Shown: positions 37,801 to 47,640, numbered from the stretch's first letter. The stretch: 64,000 nt of DNA from Dendrobium chrysotoxum (GCA_019925795.1 CM034310.1:8222869-8286868), one strand, 5' to 3'. The notes: generated by a model not told the origin, from the sequence alone. Translations and numbers: made by a program.

Positions 37801-38699
37801 CCTCCTATCATCCTATTGCATATTTGGTGAATGGTAAAGTTATTTGAAGTTGTATTATTTACCATCTATGATGATTAAGTCATGGCAAAATATCTCTCCA
37901 GTGCTTATCCTGAGACCTGTAAATTAGAAATTAGATGTTGCCGTAATGTTTGCTGTGGTTCAGATACATTTTCATCATCATATTTAAGCTCCAGTATATG
38001 TTTGCCGATTCTTAATACTGCAGCCATAGTGATCATTCAGCATTTGACTGATGTCATGGCTTCCTCCCTATTTGTGTTTTATGCCCTTATATTTATATTT
38101 CTTAACTTATATATATGGTTATTCACTTCAACCAGATCCAAGTGATGTGTTATATTAGTTTCAATTAGATGCAGAAATATTCATTATTAAATTTGATGAA
38201 AAAGACGACTGATATACACTATATTTCATTGCAAGACAGGTTCTTTCCCCTCAATTAGATGCTTTAACAGAACAACAGCTAATGGCTGTATATAACCTGC
38301 AACAATCATCTCAACAAGCTGAAGATGCTCTTTCACAGGGATTGGACAAACTTCAACAGACACTTTCTCAAACAATAGCAATTGATCCTTTGAGCGCTTC
38401 AGGAATGACAAATTATATGGGACAAATGGGACAAGCAATGGGGAAGTTAGAAGCTCTTGTGAGCTTTGTCGATCAGGTAATTAGTCATCATGTAAAAGCA
38501 GATCTTCTATCATAAAGAAAAAAAACTAATCACCATATGGTTACAGGCTGATCACCTTCGTCAAGAAACATTACAGCAAATGTACCAAATTCTAAAGACA
38601 CGGCAGGCAGCTCGTGGCCTGCTTGCTTTGGGTGATTATCTGCAGCGCCTTCGTGCTCTAAGCTCATTATGGGCGACACGACCTCGAGAACGAATTTAA
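31791..38699 (+). CDS. TGA-class bZIP transcription factor (eight coding exons)
   Basis: Nuclear regulator of the plant TGA family, which binds TGACG (as-1) promoter elements as dimers and typically mediates salicylate/NPR1-dependent defence or developmental responses. Coding exons: 31791-31952, 32048-32122, 33266-33325, 33419-33496, 33578-33641, 37480-37751, 38240-38476 and 38547-38699. All have GT-AG introns and phases join cleanly, giving 366 aa. The basic region is residues 82-99 (RRLAQNREAARKSRLRKK). The zipper heptad positions are L105, L112 and V119. A DOG1 domain spans about 148-350, with FELEYGHWIEEQNRQICELR and RFFLWIGGFRPS stretches, ending LRALSSLWATRP. Length and exon layout are normal for the family. 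At the two sites of the redox cysteines described in Arabidopsis TGA1 (Cys260/Cys266) this protein has Tyr255 and Ser261. The text is closest, from memory, to the TGA3/TGA7-type group. It looks functional. Confidence 0.95.
35156..35480. repeat. two-copy tandem duplication, ~162-bp unit
   Basis: TTTTCGAATATTCTTCCTTAA near 35157 recurs as TTTTCAAATATTTTTCCTTAA near 35319. Both are followed by matching CATTTTGATAT, ATCATCTTAGGTGTAGA and TATAGAATAGAATAGGTGAAT blocks. Divergence is moderate, so the duplication is old. Confidence 0.75.
36175..36625 (+). mobile_element. RTE-type LINE 3' remnant inside the TGA intron
   Basis: The plus strand codes, with breaks, the C-terminal part typical of plant RTE LINEs. 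RPAMLYGAEYWPLKKKH-like text is at 36187-36235, KMRMLRWMSGF at 36258-36285, RWFGHIKR near 36380 and RGRLKKTWLESIRNDI near 36465-36515. It ends in a GATGATGAT tail at 36610-36622, the usual RTE terminal repeat. It sits in the sense direction of the host gene and has no known effect on it. Confidence 0.85.
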
Positions 38700-40272
38700 G
38701 ATCATAGTTCTATATTAGACAAGAATGAGATGGCATAATTGTTGTTGAAGAAAAAAAGTGATAGTCATAATGGAAAACTTTGGTAGGATAGCAATTTGTA
38801 CATAATTCCCAGTATGCCTGATTTTTGCAGTATATTGTCGATTGCCTTAGTAATTGCTTGTGTTGTGTAATATGTCTGCAAATATATCATTAAGTTGCAG
38901 AGCAGAAGGGCCTTCATGGGATTATTATGTGGTATATTTCTTCCTTGTGGAGATCAATTTTGCAGGCACTTTTCAGTACCTCTTTTGCATCAATCTTAAT
39001 ATTTTAGCTACTGTTTTATCAATTTGTTGATGTTATAAGATAAATTATGATGCAGATATTTTATAATATCAAATTATGTAGTTTCCCATATGATTATGTT
39101 ACATATGTTCTCTGGTATTATCTACACTTCCTTGTAATTCAGCACAAACTGAATCTTTGTTGGATTGTTGATTAGTGTGTATCTCTATCATTTAGGACAA
39201 GAGCAAAATTCAGTGATGTCATACACGTACAAATCTGCCAACATTCAAGCCTCTAGCATCAATGTCTTGGGCATCTATCATATGGATTTAATGCAGCCTT
39301 TCAGATTTAGCTTTATAAAGTTTCCCAAAATATTCAGCAAAATGGCTTCTAATGATCAAAAGTTGACGATTCACTTTTCATTGTTGACCTCTAGCTGTCG
39401 ACTAGCTTCAACCGCCCACGATCCCATACTCTACTTTCCCCATGATCTCACAAACTGCCTCTCACGTAACTCCCTTCAACTACTGTTCATTTCTTCAAAA
39501 TAAAAAATACACGTAGAAGGAAAACATCTGAACACACAAAGGAAATTGAAGCCCCTTGCACTCTCATTCGTCCCTCTGCACTGTCGAAGCCTGCCAACTT
39601 ACAGACCTCCATTCGCACACACAAGCACCCTCGGCCAAGCCCCAGCCTTTGTCTAACATGCCGTCTGCTGATCCTACTCGAGCCACTGTTCTGCGTGATT
39701 TTGACCTGCACCCGCCAGCCCGACTCCCACCGTCATGGCCTAGACGTTCAAACTCCTCCAACTCCTGTTCGTCCATCTCCCTCTTCTCTATTTGCATTAC
39801 ATATATATATATATAAAGAGGAGGATGAGATTTTTAAACAGGTGTTGAAGATCTCGCATCGTTGACCTTAGGTTTAGTCAGCATGGTTCTTAAATTCAAA
39901 GACCCACGTCGTGATCTTTGATCCGGGTGGACAGTTTTAAATTTGAAGGCCCCGCGTAGTTGTATCTCAGATCCTGGCTGGATAGTTGTATATATGTAGA
40001 CCTGGCGTTGTTGTATCTTATACCTGGGTGAGATGATTGTAAGGCAAATGCCTCCTTAATCTCCCTTTGCGGTGAGGAGACTCTGGAAGGCTGTTGAAAT
40101 CGAAACTGACAAAGGATTTCACATAATACTCTTAATTATCTAACAAATTTCTAAATCTTAATTTTCTAACAAGCTCTTAAACTAAAATAATTTTATAACC
40201 AATACGTCATATTTACATTATTTTTGGTTGCATTTAAGAGCTTAGTGAAGAAATTGAATCAAAATGTATGAT
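38700..40272. other. TGA gene 3' region and intergenic DNA, no second gene seen
   Basis: The 3' untranslated region starts at 38700; no canonical AATAAA poly(A) signal is obvious. Overlapping open frames at 39487-39816 on both strands match nothing I recognise and have no intron or initiation context. A three-unit repeat of about 50 bp lies at 39888-40045. Confidence 0.5.
39888..40045. repeat. degenerate ~50-bp tandem repeat, three copies
   Basis: Units starting GACCCACGTCG (39901), GCCCCGCGTAG (about 39949) and ACCTGGCGTTG (about 40000) share a following GATC(C/T)GGGTGG or CCTGG(C/G)TG core. Confidence 0.55.
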
Positions 40273-40277
40273 GTACA
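40273..40277. repeat. target site duplication, left (GTACA)
   Basis: It is identical to 49353-49357 outside the other LTR and marks the insertion point of the young Copia. Confidence 0.95.
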
Positions 40278-40528
40278 TGTTGCAAATCTGGTTTTGATGA
40301 TGACAAACATGTTTCCAGTGTGTTTTGCTTGGCTAATCTGTTTCAGGCACAAAAGACCGCGAGCCACTCAAGCCAACTCAAGATCGGGTCCAAATGTGTC
40401 AAATGTATGATTTTTCTTTTTATTGAGTCAATTGTAATGTAACTGATTCCCTAGCTAAGTAACCTTGCACACACACACTCAGGGGGAGAGATTGAGTGAA
40501 TTAGAGTTTCTGTTGCAATTTTGTTCAG

Positions 40529-41203
40529 ATCGTCCTGGACGATATACACATCGTCCTGGACGATCCAGTTAAAACAGAAACCCTAATTAGGGCGACTAAG
40601 TTAAGAGGGTCTGATTGAGCCGATCGTCCTGGACGATCTACGGATCGTACGGGATGATATGCCCAAATCAGAAATTCTCAGCCGCCAGATCAAGTTAGGC
40701 AAGTTCTTATTTTTAGATACTTGGTCTGATCGTCCCGGCCGATACGTGTATCGTCCCGGACGATCCAGTACAATCATGCCTAAATTAGTCTGGTAATTAA
40801 GGAAAGTAATTAATATTTAATTGATACGATCACATCATCCTGGACGATCTCAGGATCGTCCCGGACGATCGTGATCGTCTTGTGCATTTCAGATGTACGT
40901 CCAGAACTATGTACATGATGATTTGGGGCCTTTTTGAACTAATCGTACCGGACGATTACCCTATCGTCCGGGACGATCAAGTCATTTTTTGGTCGTCCAG
41001 CACAGATTTCTTTGGACTACCCGAACTGTCTTCTGGACGATTTCCTTCAAATTTGAACTAATCGTCCCGGACGATCGCAGGATCGTACGGGACGATATGA
41101 ACAACTTTTTCTACTGATCGTCCGGAAGAGCCAGATCGTCCAGGCTGAAACAGCTGAATTTGAACTGATCGTACAGGACGATCTACCGATCGTCCTGGAT
41201 GAT
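40529..41203 (+). promoter_or_regulatory. array of seven phased palindrome pairs in the LTR
   Basis: Fourteen copies of a 15-bp palindrome, consensus ATCGTCCNGGACGAT, form seven pairs. Starts are 40529/40550, 40623/40644, 40729/40750, 40834/40855, 40942/40963, 41061/41082 and 41168/41189. Within every pair the starts are 21 bp apart (6-bp spacer). Pair-to-pair steps are 94, 106, 105, 108, 119 and 107 bp. Extra half-sites lie between some pairs. Several pairs follow TTTGAACTAATCGT or a close variant. Dimeric protein binding on one face of the helix is the natural reading but is inference. Confidence 0.85.
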
Positions 41204-41474
41204 CTTGGCTGACAAGTTGAGATTTAGGGCAAATTTTAAGCCCTCCTTTAAAAGAACTTTTTCCAAGTTTAGGAAAAATCTTTTGCTGCCTTCCTTCCCT
41301 GAGAAATCCTAGAGAGAGAGAGAGAGTTGGGAGAGAGAGAAGAGATCTTGTGAGGGGGAGTTAGTGAGGGATTCACTAAGGTTGCTCCAAGCACGGATCA
41401 GAGTCGTCTTCTCCGCTCGTCGTCTGTCGTCTAGTCGGTGTTCTTCGTGGGAGGATCGTTCGCAAGAAGATCCG

Positions 41475-41636
41475 GGTTCTCTGCCCGCTTCAGGAGGAAG
41501 CGAAAGGAGTTCGTAGGTTCTCTGCCTGCTTCAGGAGGAAGCGAAAGGAGTTCGAAGGTTCTCTGCCTGCTTCAGGAGGAAGCGAAAGGAGGTCGGGTTC
41601 TCTGCCTCACCGTGTGGTGAAAAGGAGGTGTTTTGT
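41475..41636 (+). repeat. 41-bp minisatellite in the LTR
   Basis: Units starting GGTTCTCTGCC at 41475, 41516, 41557 and 41596 contain GCTTCAGGAGGAAGCGAAAGG, and the last is diverged. Equivalent repeats exist in the older LTRs (18340-18500; 11500-11700). The open frame across it is a by-product. Confidence 0.85.
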
Positions 41637-41980
41637 ACAGGCTTCTCCGCCTTGCTGTGGGAGCAAAAGGAGAGTCACTTTCGTTTAGTGCAATACCCGG
41701 AGGGGAGGCTCCGGGGAGTGGACGTAGGTCAAGTTGACCGAACCACTCTAAAATCTGGTTTGCTTTTCTGATTCAGTTTTGCATTTTACTTTTCAATATA
41801 AACTGCTTGGATGAATATCGTTGGTTGATCTTTTCGTTATTGTTTACTTGTTTCCGCTGCTAAGTATCGAAAAGATTTTTGTAGTTATCGTGAAATTTTT
41901 AAATAACCAATTCACCCCCCCCTCTTGGTTAGCCTTGGGACGAGTTCACTAGGGCTTAACATCCCTTTCGAACTTTCAAG

Positions 41981-41992
41981 TGGTATCAGAGC
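41981..41992 (+). other. primer binding site, young Copia
   Basis: TGGTATCAGAGC begins two bases after the LTR and is complementary to the 3' end of initiator tRNA-Met, the standard primer of plant Copia elements. Confidence 0.95.
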
Positions 41993-42033
41993 GGGATTCA
42001 AAATTTCTGTTTAAAACTTTTGAATTTGATCCA

Positions 42034-44772
42034 ATGGCTAACTGTAACAATCGTAATACTGCTGAAGGTTATTCTATTACCAGACCACCGTTGTTTGACA
42101 ATATTCCTTTTGATTTTTGGAAAACACGCATGTCTACTTTTCTGCAATCTATTGATTATCGCATGTGGATGTTAGTTAAGGACGGATACGAACCACCTTT
42201 TCGAATGATTAACAATGTGAAAACTGAATTGCCGTTTGCTGATTGGACGTTTGATGATCGTGATTTAGCACAGTTGAATGCAAAATGTTTGAATTGTTTC
42301 TTTTGTGCTTTGAAATCTGAAGACTATATGCGTGTTTCTACTTGTACCACGGGAAAGAAAATCTGGGATAGGTTATGTATAACATACGAAGGTACAACTG
42401 AAGTCAAACAATCTAGGTTAAACATCTTGTTACATGATTACGAACTTTTTCGCATGAAACCTAGTGAGACTATTTCAGAAATGTACACAAGGTTCACTCA
42501 GATTGTTACCTCTTTGCATGCTTTAGGTAGAGAACTTACCAACTACGAAAGAGTGAACAAGATGCTTAGATGTTTGCCTGCTTCTTATGATGCTAAGATT
42601 ACTGCTATTACTGAATCCAAAGATTTAAATACTTACTCTATTGACAGCTTACTTGGATCACTCATTGCTTACGAGCAAGGAGTGAACCAAAGGCAACTTG
42701 ATGCAGGAGAACGCAAGAAAGAGAAGACAGTGGCACTAAAGGCCAAGGATTCAGATGCTAGCTCTTCCGGGTCTGATAGCGATGATGTTGCCTTAATCAC
42801 AAGGCAATTTAAAAGCTTTCTAAGGAAGAAACATAAGAACTATCAGAAGTGGAACAAGGGTAAGTCCAATAAAAACTTTAAGGGTTCATCTGAATCGATT
42901 TGTTTTGAATGCAGGAAGCCTGGACACATTAAGGCTGATTGTCCAACACTTAAAGCTCACCCAAGCAAGGAGAAGAGTGAGGAGAAACCAAAGTTCAGGA
43001 AGGACAAGAAGCGGATTCAGAAGGCATTCTGGGCAGACTCTGCATCCGACTCTTCTGAGACTGAAGCTGAAGAGGAGGAAACAAACTTGTGTCTGATGGC
43101 GGATGATCACCCTGGTCAGTCGGACCAGGAAGAGGTGTGCTCTCACACAAGACCTCGTGAGAGCATGTGGTACCTGGACAGCGGATGTTCTAGACATATG
43201 ACTGGAGATGCAAATCAGTTCATTTCGCTGGAGGCCAGAGCTGGAGGCAAGGTTACACTTGGAGATAACACCACCAGGAAGGTGGTAGGCACAGGTATAA
43301 TTGGTGATTCAAAGAACTTTATGATTGATAATGTTTTGCTTGTAGATGGACTGAAACACAACCTGCTGAGCATCAGTCAACTCTGCGACAAGGGATACAG
43401 CATCAAATTCCTGCCCACTGGCTGTATTTTAAGCTTAAATGATGAAGTTATTTTGCAGGGGCAAAGGATCAACAACGTCTACAAGCTGGATGTAAGTAGC
43501 ATTAAATCTGATAATTCAATTTGCTTAAAAACTGCTGCTAATGAGTCTTGGTTATGGCATAGGAGATTGTGTCATGCCAGTATGAAAACCCTTAGGAGAG
43601 TCACCCAAAAGGACTTAGTTAGAGGTGTGCCCAAGCTTAAGTTCACTAAGGATCACCTGTGTGATGCCTGTCAGTTGGGGAAGCAAGTCCAGTCCTCTTT
43701 TCACTCTGTTAAGGACATTAGCACCTCTAGACCTTTAGAAGTTCTTCACATGGACCTCTTTGGACCCATTAGCACTGCCAGCTTAGGGGGGAGAGTCTAT
43801 GGTTTTGTGATTGTTTATGATTATTCAAGGTTCACTTGGGTTAAGTTTTTGTCACACAAATCTGAGTCATATAATGAGTTTAGATCTTTCTCTACTTGGA
43901 TTCAGAAGAAGTTAGGATGTGAGATTATTACCATCCATAGTGATCATGGAGGGGAGTTTGAAAATGAAAGATTTGAAAGTTTTTGTGAGGATCATGGGAT
44001 TAGTCACAATTTTTCAGCTCCTAGGACCCCTCAGCAGAACGGGGTAGCTGAAAGGAAGAACAGGACCTTAGTGGAAGCCGCTAGAGCCATGCTTGCCGAG
44101 TATTCACTTCCAAAATACTTTTGGGCTGAAGCGGTGAACACTGCCTGTTATGTGCTGAATAGGGTGAATGTGAGAGTCAAACTGAACAAGACACCTTATG
44201 AGATCATTAAGGGTAGAACACCAAATCTGTCCCACCTCCATGTTTTTGGCTGTAAGGTTTTCATTCTGAACAACGGGAAGTCACCCTTAGGAAAATTTGA
44301 CCCCAAATCTGATGAAGGAGTGTTCTTAGGATATTCAAGTGTGGGGAAATCCTTTAGGGTGTTCAATAGGAGGACTTTGGTGGTGGAAGAAACAACCCAT
44401 GTAGTGTTTGATGAATCTGATCCTAAGGAGTCTAGATCTGAAGTAGAAGATGAAGAGATTGTTGAGGTTACCCAAGGAGTTGGAAATACAAATTTGGAGG
44501 AAAGGGTAGAACCTCAAACCCCACTGCCTAGAGATTGGAGATATTCTTCGAGTCATCCTAAAGAACTGATCTTAGGAGACCCTTCTGAAGGTGTTAGGAC
44601 TAGGCATGGACTTAGGAAGGAAGTAAACCATTCTGCCTTTATCTCAATGACTGAACCCACCAACATCAATCAAGCCCTGTCGGATGAATTTTGGATTTTA
44701 GCTATGCAGGAAGAATTGAATCAATTTGTAAGGAATGATGTTTGGGAGTTAGTAGAAAGACCTAAAAATTAA
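42034..44772 (+). CDS. Copia gag-protease-integrase polyprotein, ended by an in-frame stop
   Basis: I take ATG 42034 (MANCNN), which matches the start positions in the two older copies; the open frame upstream to the LTR lacks an ATG. 912 codons. Domains: UBN2-type gag (about 1-230); a CCHC knuckle CFECRKPGHIKADC (about 290-303); a protease with DSG at 382-384; a pre-integrase HHCC zinc motif (about 505-555); and an integrase with the catalytic triad D574, D637, E673, giving a 35-residue D-E spacing. The frame then enters the RT N-terminus and stops at TAA 44770-44772, where the inner copy has a sense codon. The protein forms virus-like particles and carries out processing and integration in the cytoplasm and nucleus. 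Confidence 0.93.
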   Translation: MANCNNRNTAEGYSITRPPLFDNIPFDFWKTRMSTFLQSIDYRMWMLVKDGYEPPFRMINNVKTELPFADWTFDDRDLAQLNAKCLNCFFCALKSEDYMRVSTCTTGKKIWDRLCITYEGTTEVKQSRLNILLHDYELFRMKPSETISEMYTRFTQIVTSLHALGRELTNYERVNKMLRCLPASYDAKITAITESKDLNTYSIDSLLGSLIAYEQGVNQRQLDAGERKKEKTVALKAKDSDASSSGSDSDDVALITRQFKSFLRKKHKNYQKWNKGKSNKNFKGSSESICFECRKPGHIKADCPTLKAHPSKEKSEEKPKFRKDKKRIQKAFWADSASDSSETEAEEEETNLCLMADDHPGQSDQEEVCSHTRPRESMWYLDSGCSRHMTGDANQFISLEARAGGKVTLGDNTTRKVVGTGIIGDSKNFMIDNVLLVDGLKHNLLSISQLCDKGYSIKFLPTGCILSLNDEVILQGQRINNVYKLDVSSIKSDNSICLKTAANESWLWHRRLCHASMKTLRRVTQKDLVRGVPKLKFTKDHLCDACQLGKQVQSSFHSVKDISTSRPLEVLHMDLFGPISTASLGGRVYGFVIVYDYSRFTWVKFLSHKSESYNEFRSFSTWIQKKLGCEIITIHSDHGGEFENERFESFCEDHGISHNFSAPRTPQQNGVAERKNRTLVEAARAMLAEYSLPKYFWAEAVNTACYVLNRVNVRVKLNKTPYEIIKGRTPNLSHLHVFGCKVFILNNGKSPLGKFDPKSDEGVFLGYSSVGKSFRVFNRRTLVVEETTHVVFDESDPKESRSEVEDEEIVEVTQGVGNTNLEERVEPQTPLPRDWRYSSSHPKELILGDPSEGVRTRHGLRKEVNHSAFISMTEPTNINQALSDEFWILAMQEELNQFVRNDVWELVERPKN

Positions 44773-46185
44773 AGTATTGTGGGAACCAAGTGGGTCTTTA
44801 AGAATAAGATGAATGATTCTGGTGTGGTGGTGAGAAATAAGGCAAGATTGGTGGCTAAGGGGTATAATCAGATAGAAGGGATAGATTTTGAGGAAACTTT
44901 TGCCCCTGTAGCTAGATTGGAAGCCATTAGAGTGCTACTAGCCTTTGCCTGTTATAAGGGATTTAAGCTGTTTCAAATGGATGTCAAGAGTGCCTTTTTA
45001 AATGGGGTAATTAAAGAAGATGTTTTTGTAGAACAACCCCCAGGTTTTGAGAGTTCCCAATATCCAAGTCATGTCTATAAATTAAAAAAGGCCTTATATG
45101 GATTGAAACAGGCACCGAGAGCTTGGTATGAGAGGCTTAGCACATTCCTGTTAGAAAGAGAGTTTGTTAAGGGGAGCGTAGACACCACCCTTTTTCTGAG
45201 GAGATTAGGAGATGACTTACTCATTGTCCAGATCTATGTTGATGATATAATTTTTGGATCTTCTGATAAATACTTATGTGAAGAGTTTTCTAAAATAATG
45301 AGTAAAGAGTTTGAGATGAGTATGATGGGAGAATTGTCCTACTTTTTGGGGTTTAGCATAAGGCAAACAGATGATGGAACCTTTCTCAATCAATCAAAAT
45401 ACACTAAGGATATTTTGAAGAAATATGAAATGGACAAAGCCAAGCCAATCAATACTCCCATGCCCTCCTCAGTTCAGTTAGATAAGGATTCAAATGGAAA
45501 ATCTGTTGATCAGAAGAAGTATAGAGGGATAATAGGGTCACTGCTTTACCTGACTGCTAGCCGACCTGATATCATGTTTAGTGTCTGTCTTTGTGCTAGG
45601 TTTCAGGCTGATCCTAAAGAGCCCCACCTGACTGCTGTTAAGAGAATTCTTAGATATCTTTTAGGAACCTCAAACCTAGGAATTTGGTACCCTAGGCACA
45701 GCACCTCTTTTGAGATCATTGGATATTCTGATTCTGACTTTGCGGGGTGTAGGGTGGATAGGAAGAGTACTTCTGGGACCTGTCAATTTATAGGACAGTC
45801 GTTAGTCTCCTGGTCCAGTAGAAAACAGAACTCAGTTGCACTTTCCACTGCTGAAGCTGAGTACATTGCCTTAGGGAGTTGTGTGGCCCAAGTTCTTTGG
45901 TTGAAGCAGCAAGTCTTGGATTTAGGAGTACCTGTTGGCACAATTTCTATTCTGTGTGATAATACTAGTGCCATCTGTATCTCTAAGAATCCAATCCAAC
46001 ATTCTAGGACCAAACACATTGACATTAGGCATCACTTCATTAGGGACCATGTTACAAAAGGGGACATTGAGCTACACCACGTAGCAACTGAAAATCAGCT
46101 GGCTGACATATTCACTAAACCATTGGCCTTTGACTCATTCAGCATTTTGAGAACCAGATTAGGAGTGATTGATATAAATGCTTGA
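44773..46185 (+). CDS. Copia reverse transcriptase and RNase H (continuation after the stop)
   Basis: The same frame continues for 470 codons. RT motifs: KARLVAKGYNQ, the FQMDVKSAFLNG block, LYGLKQAPRAWY and the catalytic YVDD at 45235-45246. RNase H motifs: YSDSDFAG, STAEAEY, and CDNTSA with the C-terminal HIDIRHHF; the frame ends ADIFTKPL then stop. All catalytic acidic residues I can check are present. Separated from gag only by the single stop, this part would need read-through, or proteins supplied by another copy, for the element to move. It is otherwise intact and recent. Confidence 0.93.
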   Translation, partial: SIVGTKWVFKNKMNDSGVVVRNKARLVAKGYNQIEGIDFEETFAPVARLEAIRVLLAFACYKGFKLFQMDVKSAFLNGVIKEDVFVEQPPGFESSQYPSHVYKLKKALYGLKQAPRAWYERLSTFLLEREFVKGSVDTTLFLRRLGDDLLIVQIYVDDIIFGSSDKYLCEEFSKIMSKEFEMSMMGELSYFLGFSIRQTDDGTFLNQSKYTKDILKKYEMDKAKPINTPMPSSVQLDKDSNGKSVDQKKYRGIIGSLLYLTASRPDIMFSVCLCARFQADPKEPHLTAVKRILRYLLGTSNLGIWYPRHSTSFEIIGYSDSDFAGCRVDRKSTSGTCQFIGQSLVSWSSRKQNSVALSTAEAEYIALGSCVAQVLWLKQQVLDLGVPVGTISILCDNTSAICISKNPIQHSRTKHIDIRHHFIRDHVTKGDIELHHVATENQLADIFTKPLAFDSFSILRTRLGVIDINA

Positions 46186-47640
46186 TTCTGATGACTGCTG
46201 ATTTATGATTGTTATGATTGGTATTCTGATTTCTGTTAGTTAGTTTTTGTATTCTGTTTTTTTATTTCTGTTAGTTAATTTTTGTATTGTAATTTCTGAT
46301 TTTTGTTAGTTAGTGTTGGTTTGATTATTTGCTTTCAGTTGATTTTATTTCTTCTGCTGATTTCTGTGTTACCATTTTTGTTAGTTTGATTTGAGTATTT
46401 ACTTTGCTATGATTTTCTACCTATTTTTTATGCTTTTCAAGATCTGATCACCGCTCACTATTTCTGGTGATCTGAATTTTTGACTGAGAGTTTTTACCTT
46501 GTTTTGGTTTGGAAGCTGATAAGCAGTGATTGACTTCGCTGAATCTGTTAAAGGGAAGAAACATTGATAATTATTTCTCTTCCTCTAACTCCTTTACCGG
46601 TGTGTAGTTTCTTTTGAATAAAAATCCTTTTCAAAATTAAAATGTTAGTTTTTGAAATAGAGATTATTTTATCTTCCTACAGTAATCTGCCTCATATCAA
46701 TAGTGTTTTTCAAAGTCTTGAGTCATTAGTTTGATTTTCTAAACCAAGTGATTGCATTTGTCATATGTTGTATGGATTTTGTTTTGTGAATCGTTCTTCC
46801 TTACTGCAGAGAGTCATCTCCTATGTCTGGAAGATAATCTCACAGCTGAGACTCTTTAATGATTATGAAAAGGAGAAAGCTTATAAAAGATGCGCAGTGC
46901 GCCAGATAATTTGAAAAAAGGCATAAAATGAGCCCAAAACTGAAAAGATGCGAAATTACCAAATTGGATACACAAAGTGTATCAAAAATCAAAAGATGCG
47001 CAAAGCGCCAACCAATTTGAAAAAGAGGCACAAAATGAGCCCAACACAAGCTTTCTTTCCTTTCAGATTATTAAATGTCTTAGAAAAATCTGTGCGCCAC
47101 TTAATATTTTCAAAAGCTTGAGTCTTGAAAATCCTGATTTCTGATTTTTTACTTTGTAACACTATTATATCAGATATTTTTCTGGAACGAGGCTTGAAAG
47201 GATTTCTTTTCAAATCTAATGTCTTTTATTCTGAATCGGTTTTGTGTTGAAAGAGGTTTGCATCGATAAGGTGCCCGGGGTCGGAGTTACGAAAGTTGAT
47301 TTTTTTCCAACCTTTTCTGGATATCAGCGCTGTCAATCGTCCTGTCATTGGTTTTTGAATCTAAAATCAAGGAAAAATTCTGATTTTCCTGTTTTGTTGT
47401 TGTTCTGTGTATGTTTTATTTTATGTTTTATTTCCGTGATATGTTTTTCCCTCCTCCTTTTTGTGATGTCAAAAGGGGGAGTCAGTTGTAGTCGTGTCGT
47501 GTCTGTTTCTGTTTTTCTGTTTCATGTTTTCTGTATTGTTTGAGCTGTTAAATGAAAATTTTAAAAAAAAATGTTTGTTTTGTTTGATCTGTTAATTTAC
47601 CTTTGTTTTCAGACTAATTTACAAATGTTTGCCATCATCA
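46186..47640 (+). other. 3' non-coding region of the young Copia
   Basis: 1.45 kb rich in TTTCTGTTAGTTAGTTTTTGT-like repeats (46230-46400). A repeat built on AAAAGATGCG (starts about 46887, 46945 and 46993) has flanking TTTGAAAAA and AAAATGAGCCCA blocks. The open frame 47244-47543 has no ATG context or motif I trust as an envelope-like protein. Confidence 0.7.
47466..47482 (+). other. second polypurine-like motif of the young Copia
   Basis: GATGTCAAAAGGGGGAG, about 170 bp before the true PPT. It is conserved in the outer element at 13203-13221. It might prime extra plus-strand synthesis. Confidence 0.5.

Larger units (their letters stand above)
40278..41978 (+). repeat. 5' LTR of the young Copia
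   Basis: 1701 bp, starting TGTTGCAAATC and ending GAACTTTCA. Order: U3-like start, palindrome array 40529-41203, a GA-rich stretch near 41310, a 41-bp minisatellite 41475-41636, and a C run (8 C) at 41915-41922 close to the end. It contains the element's promoter, though I cannot fix a TATA box or start site with confidence. Confidence 0.97.

Noticed and set aside
39487..39816. Candidate small genes in the overlapping frames downstream of the TGA gene
   Set aside because: Three frames overlap on opposite strands, none resembles a known protein, and no promoter or intron structure is visible.
40529..41203. CRISPR array (regularly spaced palindromic repeats)
   Set aside because: This is a plant LTR. 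The repeats are in pairs with 6-bp spacers inside each pair and there are no cas genes; the architecture is that of a binding-site array.
41438..41620. 60-codon open frame in the 5' LTR, repeated at 48813-48995
   Set aside because: It only reads the 41-bp minisatellite inside each LTR.
47244..47543. Possible envelope-like ORF between pol and the 3' LTR of the young Copia
   Set aside because: A hydrophobic stretch exists, but there is no signal, glycosylation pattern or conservation I can support, and the frame starts in the middle of non-coding sequence.
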